64,000 nucleotides of DNA from an uncultured Draconibacterium sp. (GCF_963674925.1 NZ_OY771647.1:511501-575500), one strand, 5' to 3'; numbered from the stretch's first letter, positions 25,866 to 35,111 are shown. The notes: generated by a model not told the origin, from the letters alone. Numbers and translations: made by a program.

Positions 25866-26034
25866 ATCAACCCCGGGTTTCACCCGAGGTTAGTCACATT
25901 TTATCCCTTCGGGATATTGAGCTGATTCAAAAAGTTAAAACGAGCCTATTGACCTACAATGTCACGATTGCAAGTTTTCATGACGCTGGAAGTATCTAAT
26001 GTGAATAACCCGATGCGTAGCACCGGGATGAAAC
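25866..26034. mobile_element. MITE-like element with inverted hairpin ends
   Basis: The left end (25869-25902: CCCGGG..ACCCG, then GGTTAGTCACATT) corresponds to the reverse complement of the right end (25996-26027: CCCGG..CGGG, then GGTTATTCACATT). Each arm can fold on itself, and ATCCC/GGGAT (25903-25915) adds a third stem. It is about 165 bases with no ORF. Confidence 0.5.
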
Positions 26035-26143
26035 AACCAAAGGGAAATCGTCTGGCGAAAAAAACAGATCGAAGCCAGATAGTTCTCCCGGACGAAACTC
26101 AAACGCAATACACATAAAAAGACGGGGACTTTCAAAAACAAAA

Positions 26144-26173
26144 AAGGGCTGTCGGATAATTCCGACAGCCCTT
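26144..26173 (-). terminator. intrinsic terminator of exported-protein paralogue 3
   Basis: A perfect 13-bp stem with a TAAT loop and a plus-strand A-run at 26135-26145 lies 23 bases past the stop of the gene at 26197. Confidence 0.85.
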
Positions 26174-26196
26174 CTAAACCAATAACATTTTCTAAT

Positions 26197-26781
26197 CTAT
26201 TTTACTAAACTAAACGTAAAATCATTATTTCTTGAAGTCAAAATCACTTCGTACTCACCCGCAGCCAAAGCTGCAAGATCAAAACCTTTTGCAATATTAA
26301 AATCCTGACCTAATTTCGATTCGTAAACCAGACCGGTCTCATCATAAATATTCAAACTCAGGTTTTCCTGGTCGAAATTCAAATAGGTAAGTTTCAATAC
26401 ATTGTCCGAAAACCCAAAGTAAGGATCGATTCTCATTTTCGACTCACCCACAACGATACCTTTTGAAGAAACTTTAATGTCTTTAATCAATCGTGTATCG
26501 TTTACGCGAAGATCCATTGTATAATCTCCGTCTTCAATATTTTTAAAATCAAAAATCTTCTGATAAGTAAGAGATGGACTTGCTGCCTGTTTGTAATACA
26601 CCAATTCGCCACTCTCAGCACGAATGCTTAACTCGAACAAAGCCTCAGCGCCATTAAGAATAGAAACAACTGCTCTATCTTCAGACAAGGGTACGATATC
26701 CATTTTCGGTTTCTCAACGGCTGTTGCAACTGCTACAATTGCCAGCGCCATTACTGTTGTTAAAAATTTAATTGTTTTCAT
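26197..26781 (-). CDS. small exported protein, paralogue family member 3
   Basis: The 194-residue protein has a signal peptide (MKTIKFLTTVMALAIVAVA) followed by EKPKMDIVPLSEDRAVVSIL. It has two beta units with KIFDFKNIEDGDYTMDLRVN and FDLAALAAGEYEVILTSRN. Roughly two thirds of its residues match paralogue 2, including VGESK[LM]RIDPYF, so the two arose by recent duplication. It has its own promoter and terminator, as does each paralogue, so these are three separate transcription units. Function unknown. Confidence 0.72.
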   Translation of the reverse strand: MKTIKFLTTVMALAIVAVATAVEKPKMDIVPLSEDRAVVSILNGAEALFELSIRAESGELVYYKQAASPSLTYQKIFDFKNIEDGDYTMDLRVNDTRLIKDIKVSSKGIVVGESKMRIDPYFGFSDNVLKLTYLNFDQENLSLNIYDETGLVYESKLGQDFNIAKGFDLAALAAGEYEVILTSRNNDFTFSLVK

Positions 26782-26821
26782 AACTATTTTCTTTAATTGT
26801 TTTCATTTCAAAATCACTCTG

Positions 26822-26854
26822 CAAACATACATGTTTTACAGCATGTATGTCGAA
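26822..26854 (-). promoter_or_regulatory. promoter with shared operator-like motif, paralogue 3
   Basis: The -7 element TATGTTTG (26822-26829) and a TTCG at the -33 position (26851-26854) are again 21 bases apart. The spacer CATACATG-CTGTAAAA-CATGTATG is a perfect inverted repeat around CTGTAAAA and nearly identical to that of paralogue 2. Confidence 0.65.
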
Positions 26855-27045
26855 TAACATATTAAATTAATTAAGAATGTTGTGATAATTTAACATTGGA
26901 GTTAACTTGCAATTTCCATAGATTTGTACAATACCCCTATTCATAGGCTTTGCGTAATTAAGACACTATGACTTACAATTTTCATGCCATTTTACACTTT
27001 GATGTGTTAAATAATTTTAAGTTATTTGTGAATAAACAGTAAAAT

Positions 27046-27735
27046 ATGCATATAAATATTCTGCATCTCGCAGATGGAGCGAGAGAGGCAAAAGGAACTG
27101 CTATTATCATAGATGTATTGAGGGCCTTTTCCACAGCCTGTTATGCCATTAATAAAGGTATTGAAACCATTATTCCGGTTGGAGATATAAATCTGGCCTA
27201 CCAATTAAAAAAGGACAATCCCGATTACCTTTTAACAGGCGAACGACACGAGCGAAAACCGGAAGGTTTTGATTTTGGGAATTCGCCAACACACATTAAC
27301 GATGCAGCCATTACGGCAAAAACAATGGTTCAGACCACCAGTTCGGGCACGCAGGGAATAACAAACGCCATAAATGCCGACGAAATAATTACAGGTAGTT
27401 TTGTTAATGCCGGTGCTATTATAAATTATATACAAAAGACCAATCCAAAAAAGGTTTCGCTGGTTTGTATGGGTTTTGCCTGCCAATACCCCACAGCCGA
27501 AGATACACTGTGTGCCGAATACATAAAAAATGAACTGGAAGGACGGCCAAACGATTTTGCCGCCATGGTGCAGCAAATTAAAGAAACCGATGGCGCCCGT
27601 TTTTTTGATCCGGCTACTGAAAGCTGGTCGCCCGAAAGCGATTTTCACCTGTGTATGGATTTAAACCGTTTTGATTTTATATTGAAAGTTGAAAAGGTTG
27701 GCGATTTAAATTATCTAAAAAGAATAGTAAAATGA
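27046..27735 (+). CDS. 2-phosphosulfolactate phosphatase family protein (ComB-like)
   Basis: The 229-residue protein shows the ComB family landmarks: AIIIDVLRAFSTACYAI (residues about 20-36) with the conserved Asp-Val-Leu-Arg, LLTGERHERKPEGFDFGNSP (about 62-81), TTSSGTQG (about 98-105) and CMGFACQYPTAEDTLCAEYI. ComB is a Mg-dependent acid phosphatase that makes sulfolactate in coenzyme M biosynthesis of methanogens. Bacterial homologues are of uncertain use; a role in sulfonate or sulfonolipid chemistry is conceivable. No other coM or sulfonate gene is visible nearby, and the gene stands alone. Confidence 0.85.
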   Translation: MHINILHLADGAREAKGTAIIIDVLRAFSTACYAINKGIETIIPVGDINLAYQLKKDNPDYLLTGERHERKPEGFDFGNSPTHINDAAITAKTMVQTTSSGTQGITNAINADEIITGSFVNAGAIINYIQKTNPKKVSLVCMGFACQYPTAEDTLCAEYIKNELEGRPNDFAAMVQQIKETDGARFFDPATESWSPESDFHLCMDLNRFDFILKVEKVGDLNYLKRIVK

Positions 27736-27867
27736 GCGGGATAAATAACAAAAGAATCTTCTCAGCTTATTTCTGCAACCTGCAACTAATTCTTATTATT
27801 TGTATAAAAACACTAATATTGGGATTGCAAACAAGTTTCAATAAAATTTTCATAAAAGCTGCCTAAC

Positions 27868-28977
27868 ATGCCGAAGTCATTAAAAACTTGTACAATATTT
27901 CTCAGCATGCTACTTTGTATTCTATGTAGCTCATACCAGACCTTTTCGCAGGAAAGTATCGACATTTCATATATTTCAGGATCAGTTTTAGTTCACGCAA
28001 AAAAAATTGAACCAATTTCCGAGAATCCGGTTGATGGATTTTCAATCAGCTACTCCTTTAAAAATAAAGCTGGCGAACATTGGAGGAAATTCTACAATTA
28101 CCCGAACTACGGCATTAACTATACGCTTAAATCATTTAATAATCCTGATGTAATTGGGAATTCACATGCACTTACAACTTTTTTGCAAATATCGTTTCTA
28201 AAGCGGCATAAGGTTTTCGATATTGGATTTAAAAGTGCTGCCGGCCTTGCTTATCTAACCGAGAAATACGACGTATCTTCAAATCCCGACAACCAGGCAA
28301 TCAGCACGCATATAAATATTACCGGAGAACTTGAATTTTATACCCGACTACATTTTCATCCGGTATATTTTGGTTATTCATACGGGCTAAACCATTTCTC
28401 TAACGGCCTTATCAAATCCCCAAATCTTGGATTGAATACATTAAACCATCACATAACGCTTGGTTGGGAATTTGAAAAACAAGTCGAAAAAATACCATCA
28501 AACGAAGAAGGACGAGGCAAATTGATAAAAAATGAATTCTGGGCTTATGCCTCAACAGGTCTTAACACAGTCAGAGACTATGATCAACGCTTTGTATTCA
28601 TAGCTACTTCGTTGAATTATTCCAAACAAATTAATCCAATCAATAAAATCGGGATCGGGATTGATTTTATTAAAGACGAAGCTTTAAATCAATATGCGAT
28701 AAACAACTACAACTATGATGAAGATTCCGATCTCAGCTTTCGTTTCGGGCCAAATCTTCAAGGCGAATTTCTATTTGGCAACCTGAGTTTTCTGGGAGCC
28801 TATGGTTTTTTCTTCGGCGATACCACGAACTACATTTCCCGAGCGTATTATAAAGCAGGTGCAAAATACTATGCAAAAAATATAATCGGAATTGCAATGA
28901 TAAGAGCAGTTCCTTTATTTAAAGCACAGGTTGTCGAATTCGGACTTGGATATCGTTTTCCAAGAATTAAAAATTGA
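27868..28977 (+). CDS. acyloxyacyl hydrolase / PagL-like lipid A deacylase
   Basis: The 369-residue protein has a signal peptide (TIFLSMLLCILCSSYQTFSQ). In the first half is HFHPVYFGYSYGLNHFSNG, whose His-x-Ser-Asn matches the catalytic His-Ser of the outer-membrane lipid A 3-O-deacylase PagL; SPNLGLNTLNHHITLGW follows. Strand-like segments continue to the C-terminus (VVEFGLGYRF). PagL trims acyl chains of lipid A, which modulates surface properties and immune recognition. It is longer than PagL (about 180 aa), as is usual for the Bacteroidota family. It appears monocistronic. Confidence 0.8.
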   Translation: MPKSLKTCTIFLSMLLCILCSSYQTFSQESIDISYISGSVLVHAKKIEPISENPVDGFSISYSFKNKAGEHWRKFYNYPNYGINYTLKSFNNPDVIGNSHALTTFLQISFLKRHKVFDIGFKSAAGLAYLTEKYDVSSNPDNQAISTHINITGELEFYTRLHFHPVYFGYSYGLNHFSNGLIKSPNLGLNTLNHHITLGWEFEKQVEKIPSNEEGRGKLIKNEFWAYASTGLNTVRDYDQRFVFIATSLNYSKQINPINKIGIGIDFIKDEALNQYAINNYNYDEDSDLSFRFGPNLQGEFLFGNLSFLGAYGFFFGDTTNYISRAYYKAGAKYYAKNIIGIAMIRAVPLFKAQVVEFGLGYRFPRIKN

Positions 28978-29066
28978 GAAAAAAAAGAATTCAATTATCT
29001 TCGGCGCACGAGAATTTATTCCGGCAATTCAATTATTTGCCACACAAAATATAGCTTTCAATAGTC

Positions 29067-30236
29067 ATGAAAAAATACAATTTCGACGAAATAGTTCCGC
29101 GCAAAGGAACCAACTGTTTAAAACACGATGCCCTCGAACGTTTTTTTAATTCGGCCGATGCCCTGCCGCTTTGGGTGGCCGATATGGATTTTAAAACACC
29201 CGATTTTATTGTTAATGCCATAAAAGAGCGTGCCGAACACGAGATTTATGGATACACTTTTCGTTCCGACTCGTATCACGAAGCAGTTATAAACTGGATG
29301 AGCCGGCGTCATCAGTGGGATATAAAAAAAGAATGGATCTCGTTTAGCCCGGGAGTTGTGGCAGGATTGACATACGCGATAGAAAGTTTTTCGAAACCCG
29401 GCGATGGTGTTATCGTTCAGCCACCGGTGTATTTCCCTTTCTTTGACAGTGTGAAAGGCACCAACCGGAAAATGATTCAGAATCCACTAAAAAATGAGAA
29501 TGGTCGTTATACTTTTGATCTGGAAGATTTAAAATCGAAGATCGACGAGAACACCAAACTGCTGCTGCTTTGTAATCCGCAAAATCCGGGAGGTATGGTT
29601 TGGACACGCGAAGAATTGGTTGCATTAACAGATATTTGTCTGGAAAATAACATCATGATCATTTCGGATGAAATTCATTCCGATTTAATATACAAAGGTC
29701 ATAAGCACATTCCATTGGCCAGCATATCGGAAGAGGTGGCACAAAACTGCATGGTGAGTATGGCGCCAAGCAAAACGTTTAATGTGGCGGGGCTCACCTC
29801 ATCACTGGTGATTATTCCAAACAAAAGAAAACTGGCAGCTTATGAACGTACCATTGGCGTTGGGCATTTACACATGGGAAATATCTTTGGCTCGGTAGCA
29901 TTGGAAGCTGCGTATACGCATGGCGACGAATGGCTGGCGCAACTGCTGGATTACCTGTGGGGAAATTATCAATTGCTCGAACAATTTATCCAGGAAAAGC
30001 TGCCACGTGTTAAAGTTATGAAACCGGAAGCCACTTACCTGATCTGGATGGATTTTTCGGATTACGGAATGAAAAACGAAGAGCTGGCAAAATTCACTGT
30101 TGAGAAAGCGGGTGTAGCGCTAAATGATGGCGGCCGTTTTGGAATTGGCGGCGATGGTTTCCTTCGTTTGAATATCGGATGTCAGCGAAGTGTGTTGCAG
30201 GAGGCGTTGAATCGTTTGGAGAAAGCCTTCGGATAA
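29067..30236 (+). CDS. MalY/PatB family pyridoxal-phosphate C-S lyase/aminotransferase
   Basis: The 389-residue protein has the fold-type I pattern: MKKYNFDEIVPRKGTNCLK start, LPLWVADMDFKTPDFI, LLLCNPQNPGGMVWTREEL (about residue 170), the PLP phosphate and ring contacts SDEIHSDLIYKG, the Schiff-base lysine in SMAPSKTFNVAGL (about 235), and RLNIGCQRSVLQEAL with the carboxylate-binding arginine. The family includes cystathionine beta-lyase and PatB C-S lyases that release homocysteine or thiols. The precise substrate is not readable. It converges on ruvC, the stops being only a few bases apart. Confidence 0.9.
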   Translation: MKKYNFDEIVPRKGTNCLKHDALERFFNSADALPLWVADMDFKTPDFIVNAIKERAEHEIYGYTFRSDSYHEAVINWMSRRHQWDIKKEWISFSPGVVAGLTYAIESFSKPGDGVIVQPPVYFPFFDSVKGTNRKMIQNPLKNENGRYTFDLEDLKSKIDENTKLLLLCNPQNPGGMVWTREELVALTDICLENNIMIISDEIHSDLIYKGHKHIPLASISEEVAQNCMVSMAPSKTFNVAGLTSSLVIIPNKRKLAAYERTIGVGHLHMGNIFGSVALEAAYTHGDEWLAQLLDYLWGNYQLLEQFIQEKLPRVKVMKPEATYLIWMDFSDYGMKNEELAKFTVEKAGVALNDGGRFGIGGDGFLRLNIGCQRSVLQEALNRLEKAFG

Positions 30237-30239
30237 GGA

Positions 30240-30791
30240 TTATTTCACCTTGCCCGGATTCTTTTTAACAAAGTCTCCCCAGTTTTTATACTCCTTCGAT
30301 TTTTGTGGCTTGTTCATTTGTATAAAATGACAAATGGCAACGGCCACGGCATCGGTTTCGTCGAGTACCTGATCCATGTCTTTCAGGTCGTACACTTTTT
30401 GCAGGAAATACGCCACCTGTTCTTTCGAAGCACGGCCCATCCCGGTAATGGCTTGTTTCACCAGCAAGGGAGCGTATTCGTGAATCGGCACGTCGAACAT
30501 CAGCGCTGCAGCCATTAATACGCCTTGTCCGCGCCCCAGTTTCAACATCGACTGTACGTTTTTACCATAAAACGGTGCTTCAATAGCCATCACATCCGGG
30601 CGGTATTCTTTTACCAGGTGCAACGCCCTTTCGTGCAGATATTTTAGTCGCATGTAATGATCAGAGTATCGCTTGGGCGTAATGTTTCCCATGTGCAAAA
30701 TAACCGGTTTTTTATCTCTTACCTCTACCAAACCATAGCCGGTTACCGTTGTCCCGGGGTCGATGCCCAATATACGAAGCGGTTTATCCAT
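30240..30791 (-). CDS. ruvC: Holliday junction resolvase RuvC
   Basis: Starting at the ATG at 30791 gives 183 residues beginning MDKPLRILGIDPGTTVTGYG; the longer frame adds 47 unrelated residues. The four acidic residues are present: Asp in GIDPG, Glu in AIEAPFYGKN, and two Asp in DETDAVAVAICH. RuvC dimers cut four-way junctions brought by RuvAB during recombination repair. No ruvA or ruvB is adjacent, which is usual in Bacteroidota. Confidence 0.96.
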   Translation of the reverse strand: MDKPLRILGIDPGTTVTGYGLVEVRDKKPVILHMGNITPKRYSDHYMRLKYLHERALHLVKEYRPDVMAIEAPFYGKNVQSMLKLGRGQGVLMAAALMFDVPIHEYAPLLVKQAITGMGRASKEQVAYFLQKVYDLKDMDQVLDETDAVAVAICHFIQMNKPQKSKEYKNWGDFVKKNPGKVK

Positions 30792-31072
30792 TGGCTGAAA
30801 ATAGTAATTTGTTATTAACCTGCGGTCAAAAGTACTGATATTGTTTTGTTCCCCGGAACTGAAGTTGCGCCAAAATTCAATTATCCACGAATTACACTGA
30901 GTACGCGAAAAACATTTTGAGGAAAGAACCACAAAGGCACGAAGTACACAAGGGAATCTTTGTTCGATTTCAGATCGATGATTAACGAATTATGATTGCA
31001 GATGTGCCTTCTCAATCTATTTCATCGTTCCACAAAATCTAAAATCGTTAATCGTAATTCAACAGTCATCAT

Positions 31073-31960
31073 TCAATTGCGTTTTCTCCGGTCGAGTTGC
31101 TGTACCAGCACACCCGAAATAATAAACAGCAAACCAACAAATGTGGTAACGTAAATCGTTTCTTTTAAAATAAGATGAATAAAAACCAGCGACAGGAAGG
31201 GTGCAAAAAACACCAGGTTGCCGATTTTTGCATTGCTGCTGGTCAGATTCATGGCTTTTAACCACAATACGTATGTAATTCCTACCTCAAAAATTCCGGA
31301 GTAAATGGTTGCGATAAATGCCTCACCCCAATGTACTTTAAACGACGAGAACAGCGCCACAACCGGAGTCAGGTAGAGAAGCCCGATGGCAAAATTGAGA
31401 AAGAGTTTCACCACCTGGTCGCGCGTGTCTTTTACATTAAATATCCAATACAACGACCATAATATGGAACTGCCTACCGCCAGCACAACACCCAATGGAT
31501 TGGTGTTGCGAAACCCATCAAAACCTCCCTGCGACGAAATAAAAAACACGCCAACAAAACTAATGAGCAGCGCCACAAAACTTATCCAGCTGATCTTTTG
31601 CTTGAGCATGGGCACCGAAAGCAACGCCAACGTTATGGGCCAGATCATATTCAGTGGTTGCGCCACCTGCGCCGGAAGCAAAGAATAGGCTTTGAACAAA
31701 ACCAGGTAATAAAGCAGCGGATTAAAAGCCCCCATCAGCAGCGAATACAACCATTCGCGTTTGGTCTGCTTAACTATTAAATGTGTTTTTCGCTGTGCTA
31801 CCAACACAAAAAACAGCAGCACCACCGTTACTGCCGACACATAAAATATCAACTGAATAAAATCGTACTCGCGCAGCGCCAGTTTAAACGATGTAGCTAC
31901 GGTTGACCAGAATAACACGGCCAAGCCGGCGTATAAATAGGTTTTTACGGTTCGCGACAT
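31073..31960 (-). CDS. EamA/DMT family transporter
   Basis: The 295-residue protein shows ten hydrophobic helices in two EamA repeats (first around VLFWSTVATSFKLALREYDF, second around VVLAVGSSILWSLYWIF and SGIFEVGITYVLWLKAM). It ends in a positively charged tail QQLDRRKRN, the inside-facing end expected for this family. DMT exporters move metabolites or amino acids out; the substrate is not predictable. Upstream (31961-32063) lies half of a dispersed repeat (TCATGCTGACAAG). Confidence 0.88.
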   Translation of the reverse strand: MSRTVKTYLYAGLAVLFWSTVATSFKLALREYDFIQLIFYVSAVTVVLLFFVLVAQRKTHLIVKQTKREWLYSLLMGAFNPLLYYLVLFKAYSLLPAQVAQPLNMIWPITLALLSVPMLKQKISWISFVALLISFVGVFFISSQGGFDGFRNTNPLGVVLAVGSSILWSLYWIFNVKDTRDQVVKLFLNFAIGLLYLTPVVALFSSFKVHWGEAFIATIYSGIFEVGITYVLWLKAMNLTSSNAKIGNLVFFAPFLSLVFIHLILKETIYVTTFVGLLFIISGVLVQQLDRRKRN

Positions 31961-32063
31961 AAGTCTGAAAAATCAGTAAGCCAAAGTAATAAAAGAAATT
32001 GAATGGTTATTTGCTTCATGTCATGCTGACAAGTCGGAACCAATGAAGAAAGAATCCTCACCC

Positions 32064-33953
32064 CTAAAACTCTGAATTCTCAATAGCCCGCTCAAACAAT
32101 CCTTCTTTATTTTCCGGTTCTTTATCCGGGTAAACCTTGCGCAGTTCCCGGTATTTCTCGCGCGATTCTTCGGTAAACACACTTCCCGGGTAGCTGGTCA
32201 GCATTTGTTTGTAGAGCTCTTTAGCTTTTTCTTCCTGCCCCAGGTGGTAGTTATTAATTTCGGCCAGCAGGTACAAGGCATCGTCGCCCAGCAGGTCGTA
32301 ACTAAAATCCGTAACTATTGTTTGCAGGTATTCGGCAGCCATTCCGTAGTTTTGGTTGTCCATTTCAATTTTTGCCTTGCGAAACAGGATATTATCCACC
32401 AGCGAATGATAGGGAAATGTTTCTGCCAGACCATCGAGGATTGTCATCGCCTCTTCAGGCTTATTCTGAAAAAACAACAAATCAGCTTTAGCAAACATGG
32501 TTAACGGAACCGCAGTAGTATCGAGGTTAAGGTTATTACCAATCAGCATCGATAATTCCATGGCATCGTTGGCTGTTAATTTCGAAGTACTGGCTTTTAA
32601 CACGTCCAGCTGTGCTTTTGCCCAGCTAAAGTTGCCCATATAATAACCCAGTTTTGCTTTTTTCAGTTTTACTTCGTCGCCCAGCGTATTCTTTTTGTTG
32701 GCTTCAATTACCTGCGAATAAATCAGCATAGCTTCCCACGGATCGTTGGCATACACATAAATATCGGCCATTTCGGCTTTTAGCTGCCCCAGCTCCTCAG
32801 GTTTTAGTTGCGGCACTTTTTCACCTTCCTCCAACACCGAAATTGCTTTTTCTGTATCGTTCAGGTAAAATGCCAGTAAATGGGCATACTCGCGAACCAA
32901 AGTTAAAGTAGCCGGCCCAATGCTCAGGTATATCAATCCGTTTTCAAAATCGGTAGCCAAAGCTTGTCCCTGCTCCAAATTGCCATCTCCCGCGTTGGTA
33001 TATTCCATGTATTTGGCATGAATATTCCATGCAAAAGCCTGCGGGAAATATGGTGTTTCCTCTCCTTTGGCCATTATATATTCGTAGGCTTTTTGTGCCT
33101 GTGCATATTCTTTATTTCGCAAAGCCAAATCGCCCAATTGCGCAATCTGACCATCTTCTACCCCTGTTCTTTTATCTAAAGCAATGGACTGGCGCAGCGC
33201 ACCCGAAAATTTCTTTTCCTGAAGAAAAAACCAGATTAGCAAACGATTGTAACCAATTACATTAGGCTCGGACTGAATACGTTTTAGCACCTGCCCCCGA
33301 AACTGGTCGCGCAAACCATCGTCAATATCCAGCCGCATGGCCGACGACAAACTGCTTTGCACCCGCGCCAGATGTTGTTCTCCTTCGCGTAACAGGTTCA
33401 GGTACTCTTCCATCATATTGGTGTAATCGCGCAAATACAGGTAAGCCCGCGCCAGCTCGTAATTAAACGACTCTTCGGGCATAGCAGCTCTTCCTTTTAA
33501 ATAGGTATCGCGCGCCAAACCATACTCGCCCCAGCCCAAAAACAAATTGGCAGTGATTAAATAAGCTCCACGATTGGCCGGTATTTTGTCGATAGCCTCA
33601 CGAAACATCGCATCAGCTTCTTCATTGCGGTTTTGTTGTTTATAAACCTGCCCCAAATTCACATAATATTCCGGGCGCGGCGTTTTTTGCTTTTTTATCT
33701 CACGCTGAATTTCTGACTCCGCCTCATCATACTGTTCCAAACCTATCAAGCTGTTGATGTAATACCTGAAATACGTGCTGTTACGGGTCAACTGATACAC
33801 CTCTTTTAATAATGGCGCTGCTTTTTCAAAGTCCTTCGCATTATAGTAGCGAATGGCCAAACTTGATTTGGGTTGAACCTCGGATTGCTTTTGTTGCGCA
33901 AAACCGGTATTCAAACCCATCATTAATATCAGTAGTATAAAGAAATGTCTCAT
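32064..33953 (-). CDS. tetratricopeptide repeat protein, exported
   Basis: From the ATG at 33953 the protein is 629 residues with a Sec signal (MRHFFILLILMMGLNTGFA, then QQKQ). Helical TPR units recur through the chain, for example YYVNLGQVYKQQNRNEEADAMF near residue 100, NKEYAQAQKAYEYIM near 285 and the C-terminal GDDALYLLAEINNYHLGQEEKAKELY, YkrQ/YbgF-like. It probably acts as a periplasmic scaffold. No partner is identified by context. An upstream in-frame codon at 33983 would precede the signal peptide and is not favoured. Confidence 0.88.
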   Translation of the reverse strand: MRHFFILLILMMGLNTGFAQQKQSEVQPKSSLAIRYYNAKDFEKAAPLLKEVYQLTRNSTYFRYYINSLIGLEQYDEAESEIQREIKKQKTPRPEYYVNLGQVYKQQNRNEEADAMFREAIDKIPANRGAYLITANLFLGWGEYGLARDTYLKGRAAMPEESFNYELARAYLYLRDYTNMMEEYLNLLREGEQHLARVQSSLSSAMRLDIDDGLRDQFRGQVLKRIQSEPNVIGYNRLLIWFFLQEKKFSGALRQSIALDKRTGVEDGQIAQLGDLALRNKEYAQAQKAYEYIMAKGEETPYFPQAFAWNIHAKYMEYTNAGDGNLEQGQALATDFENGLIYLSIGPATLTLVREYAHLLAFYLNDTEKAISVLEEGEKVPQLKPEELGQLKAEMADIYVYANDPWEAMLIYSQVIEANKKNTLGDEVKLKKAKLGYYMGNFSWAKAQLDVLKASTSKLTANDAMELSMLIGNNLNLDTTAVPLTMFAKADLLFFQNKPEEAMTILDGLAETFPYHSLVDNILFRKAKIEMDNQNYGMAAEYLQTIVTDFSYDLLGDDALYLLAEINNYHLGQEEKAKELYKQMLTSYPGSVFTEESREKYRELRKVYPDKEPENKEGLFERAIENSEF

Positions 33954-34247
33954 TGTTTTCAGCTTGTTGTACAAAAATAACACAGTTGTTCAAACTATGC
34001 TTTTTTCAAGAACAATTTTGAGAGTTAGGAGTTTAATCAATTTTAGTTTGATTTTAAACTTTTACATTTGCAGAAGTTTTTCATGAACTGTCTAAATATT
34101 ATTTGTTGGAATTATTCTGATGGATTTTTTATTTAGACAAAGCAAAATTGACGCAAATAGCACCAGCTATTTAAGGAAGTTTTGCAGCAGAATAAATGGA
34201 AAAGACGCAGAATAGAACGATATAATAATTTTTAGTCAGTTTATATT

Positions 34248-35111
34248 ATGGCACATGAGTTGAATGGCAGAGAACGCCTGCCAAAGTGGATGAAGATGAA
34301 AATGCCGAAGGGGGAAAGCTATTCGAAGGTAAAAAACCTGGTGAATAAACATGGTTTGCATACCATTTGCACCAGCGGAAACTGCCCAAATATTGGCGAA
34401 TGCTGGAACAGGGGAACAGCCACATTTATGATTTTAGGAAATATCTGTACCCGTAAATGTAAATTCTGTGCCGTACCTAATGGAATGCCGCTTGCACCCG
34501 ATCTGGAAGAGCCAAAAAAACTGGCCGAATCGGTGCGGATTATGGGCGTAAAACACTGTGTGATTACATCGGTTGACCGCGACGACCTGGAAGATCAGGG
34601 TGCCGGAATCTGGGCCGAAACCATTCGCGAAGTAAAACGTGTGAACCCGGAAACAAAAATTGAAGTTTTGATTCCTGATTTCCGTGGAAAAATGGAATTG
34701 GTACAACAGGTGATCGATGCCGGTCCGGATGTGATATCGCATAACCTTGAAACCACTGAAGAACGAACTCCGTTTATACGTTTTGCTGCTAAATACCGCC
34801 GTAGCCTTGAGGTAATTAAATATGTTGCCGACAATTTCGGCCGGGCAAAATCGGGCATTATGCTTGGGCTGGGCGAAACCCACGAAGATGTGCTAAAAAC
34901 CATGGACGATTTGCTGGAAGCCGGTTGTAAAGTAATGACAATTGGGCAATACCTGGCGCCTACAACAAAACATATGCCTGTGGTTGAATACATTGAACCC
35001 GATAAATTTGTGGAATACCGCAACATTGGCATCCGCAAAGGTTTTAAATTTGTTGAAAGCTCGCCACTGGTGCGCAGTTCGTACCGGGCCGAAGAACACG
35101 TAAAAGCATAA
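34248..35111 (+). CDS. lipA: lipoyl synthase
   Basis: The 287-residue radical-SAM enzyme has both iron-sulfur cysteine sets: the auxiliary cluster motif CTSGNCPNIGEC (about residues 38-49) and the SAM cluster CTRKCKFC (about 64-71). It also has the C-terminal RSSYRAEEHV motif that completes the auxiliary site. It inserts two sulfurs into protein-bound octanoyl chains to make lipoate for 2-oxoacid dehydrogenases and GcvH. lipB follows 138 bases downstream on the same strand, so the two likely work together and may be co-transcribed. Confidence 0.97.
   Translation: MAHELNGRERLPKWMKMKMPKGESYSKVKNLVNKHGLHTICTSGNCPNIGECWNRGTATFMILGNICTRKCKFCAVPNGMPLAPDLEEPKKLAESVRIMGVKHCVITSVDRDDLEDQGAGIWAETIREVKRVNPETKIEVLIPDFRGKMELVQQVIDAGPDVISHNLETTEERTPFIRFAAKYRRSLEVIKYVADNFGRAKSGIMLGLGETHEDVLKTMDDLLEAGCKVMTIGQYLAPTTKHMPVVEYIEPDKFVEYRNIGIRKGFKFVESSPLVRSSYRAEEHVKA

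Larger units (their letters stand above)
25249..26143. other. long gene-free stretch between paralogues 2 and 3
   Basis: It contains an A+T-rich promoter region (25280-25312), a terminator-like hairpin with no gene (25696-25714), a dispersed repeat (25730-25762) and a MITE-like element (25866-26034). Two overlapping plus-strand frames (25523-25789, 25731-25925) have low-complexity composition and no recognisable features. A deleted or decayed gene between the paralogues would explain the orphan terminator. Confidence 0.55.

Noticed and set aside
25523..25925. Two overlapping plus-strand frames between paralogues 2 and 3
   Set aside because: Low-complexity composition (His, Ser, Lys, Gln rich) and overlap with a terminator hairpin and repeats.
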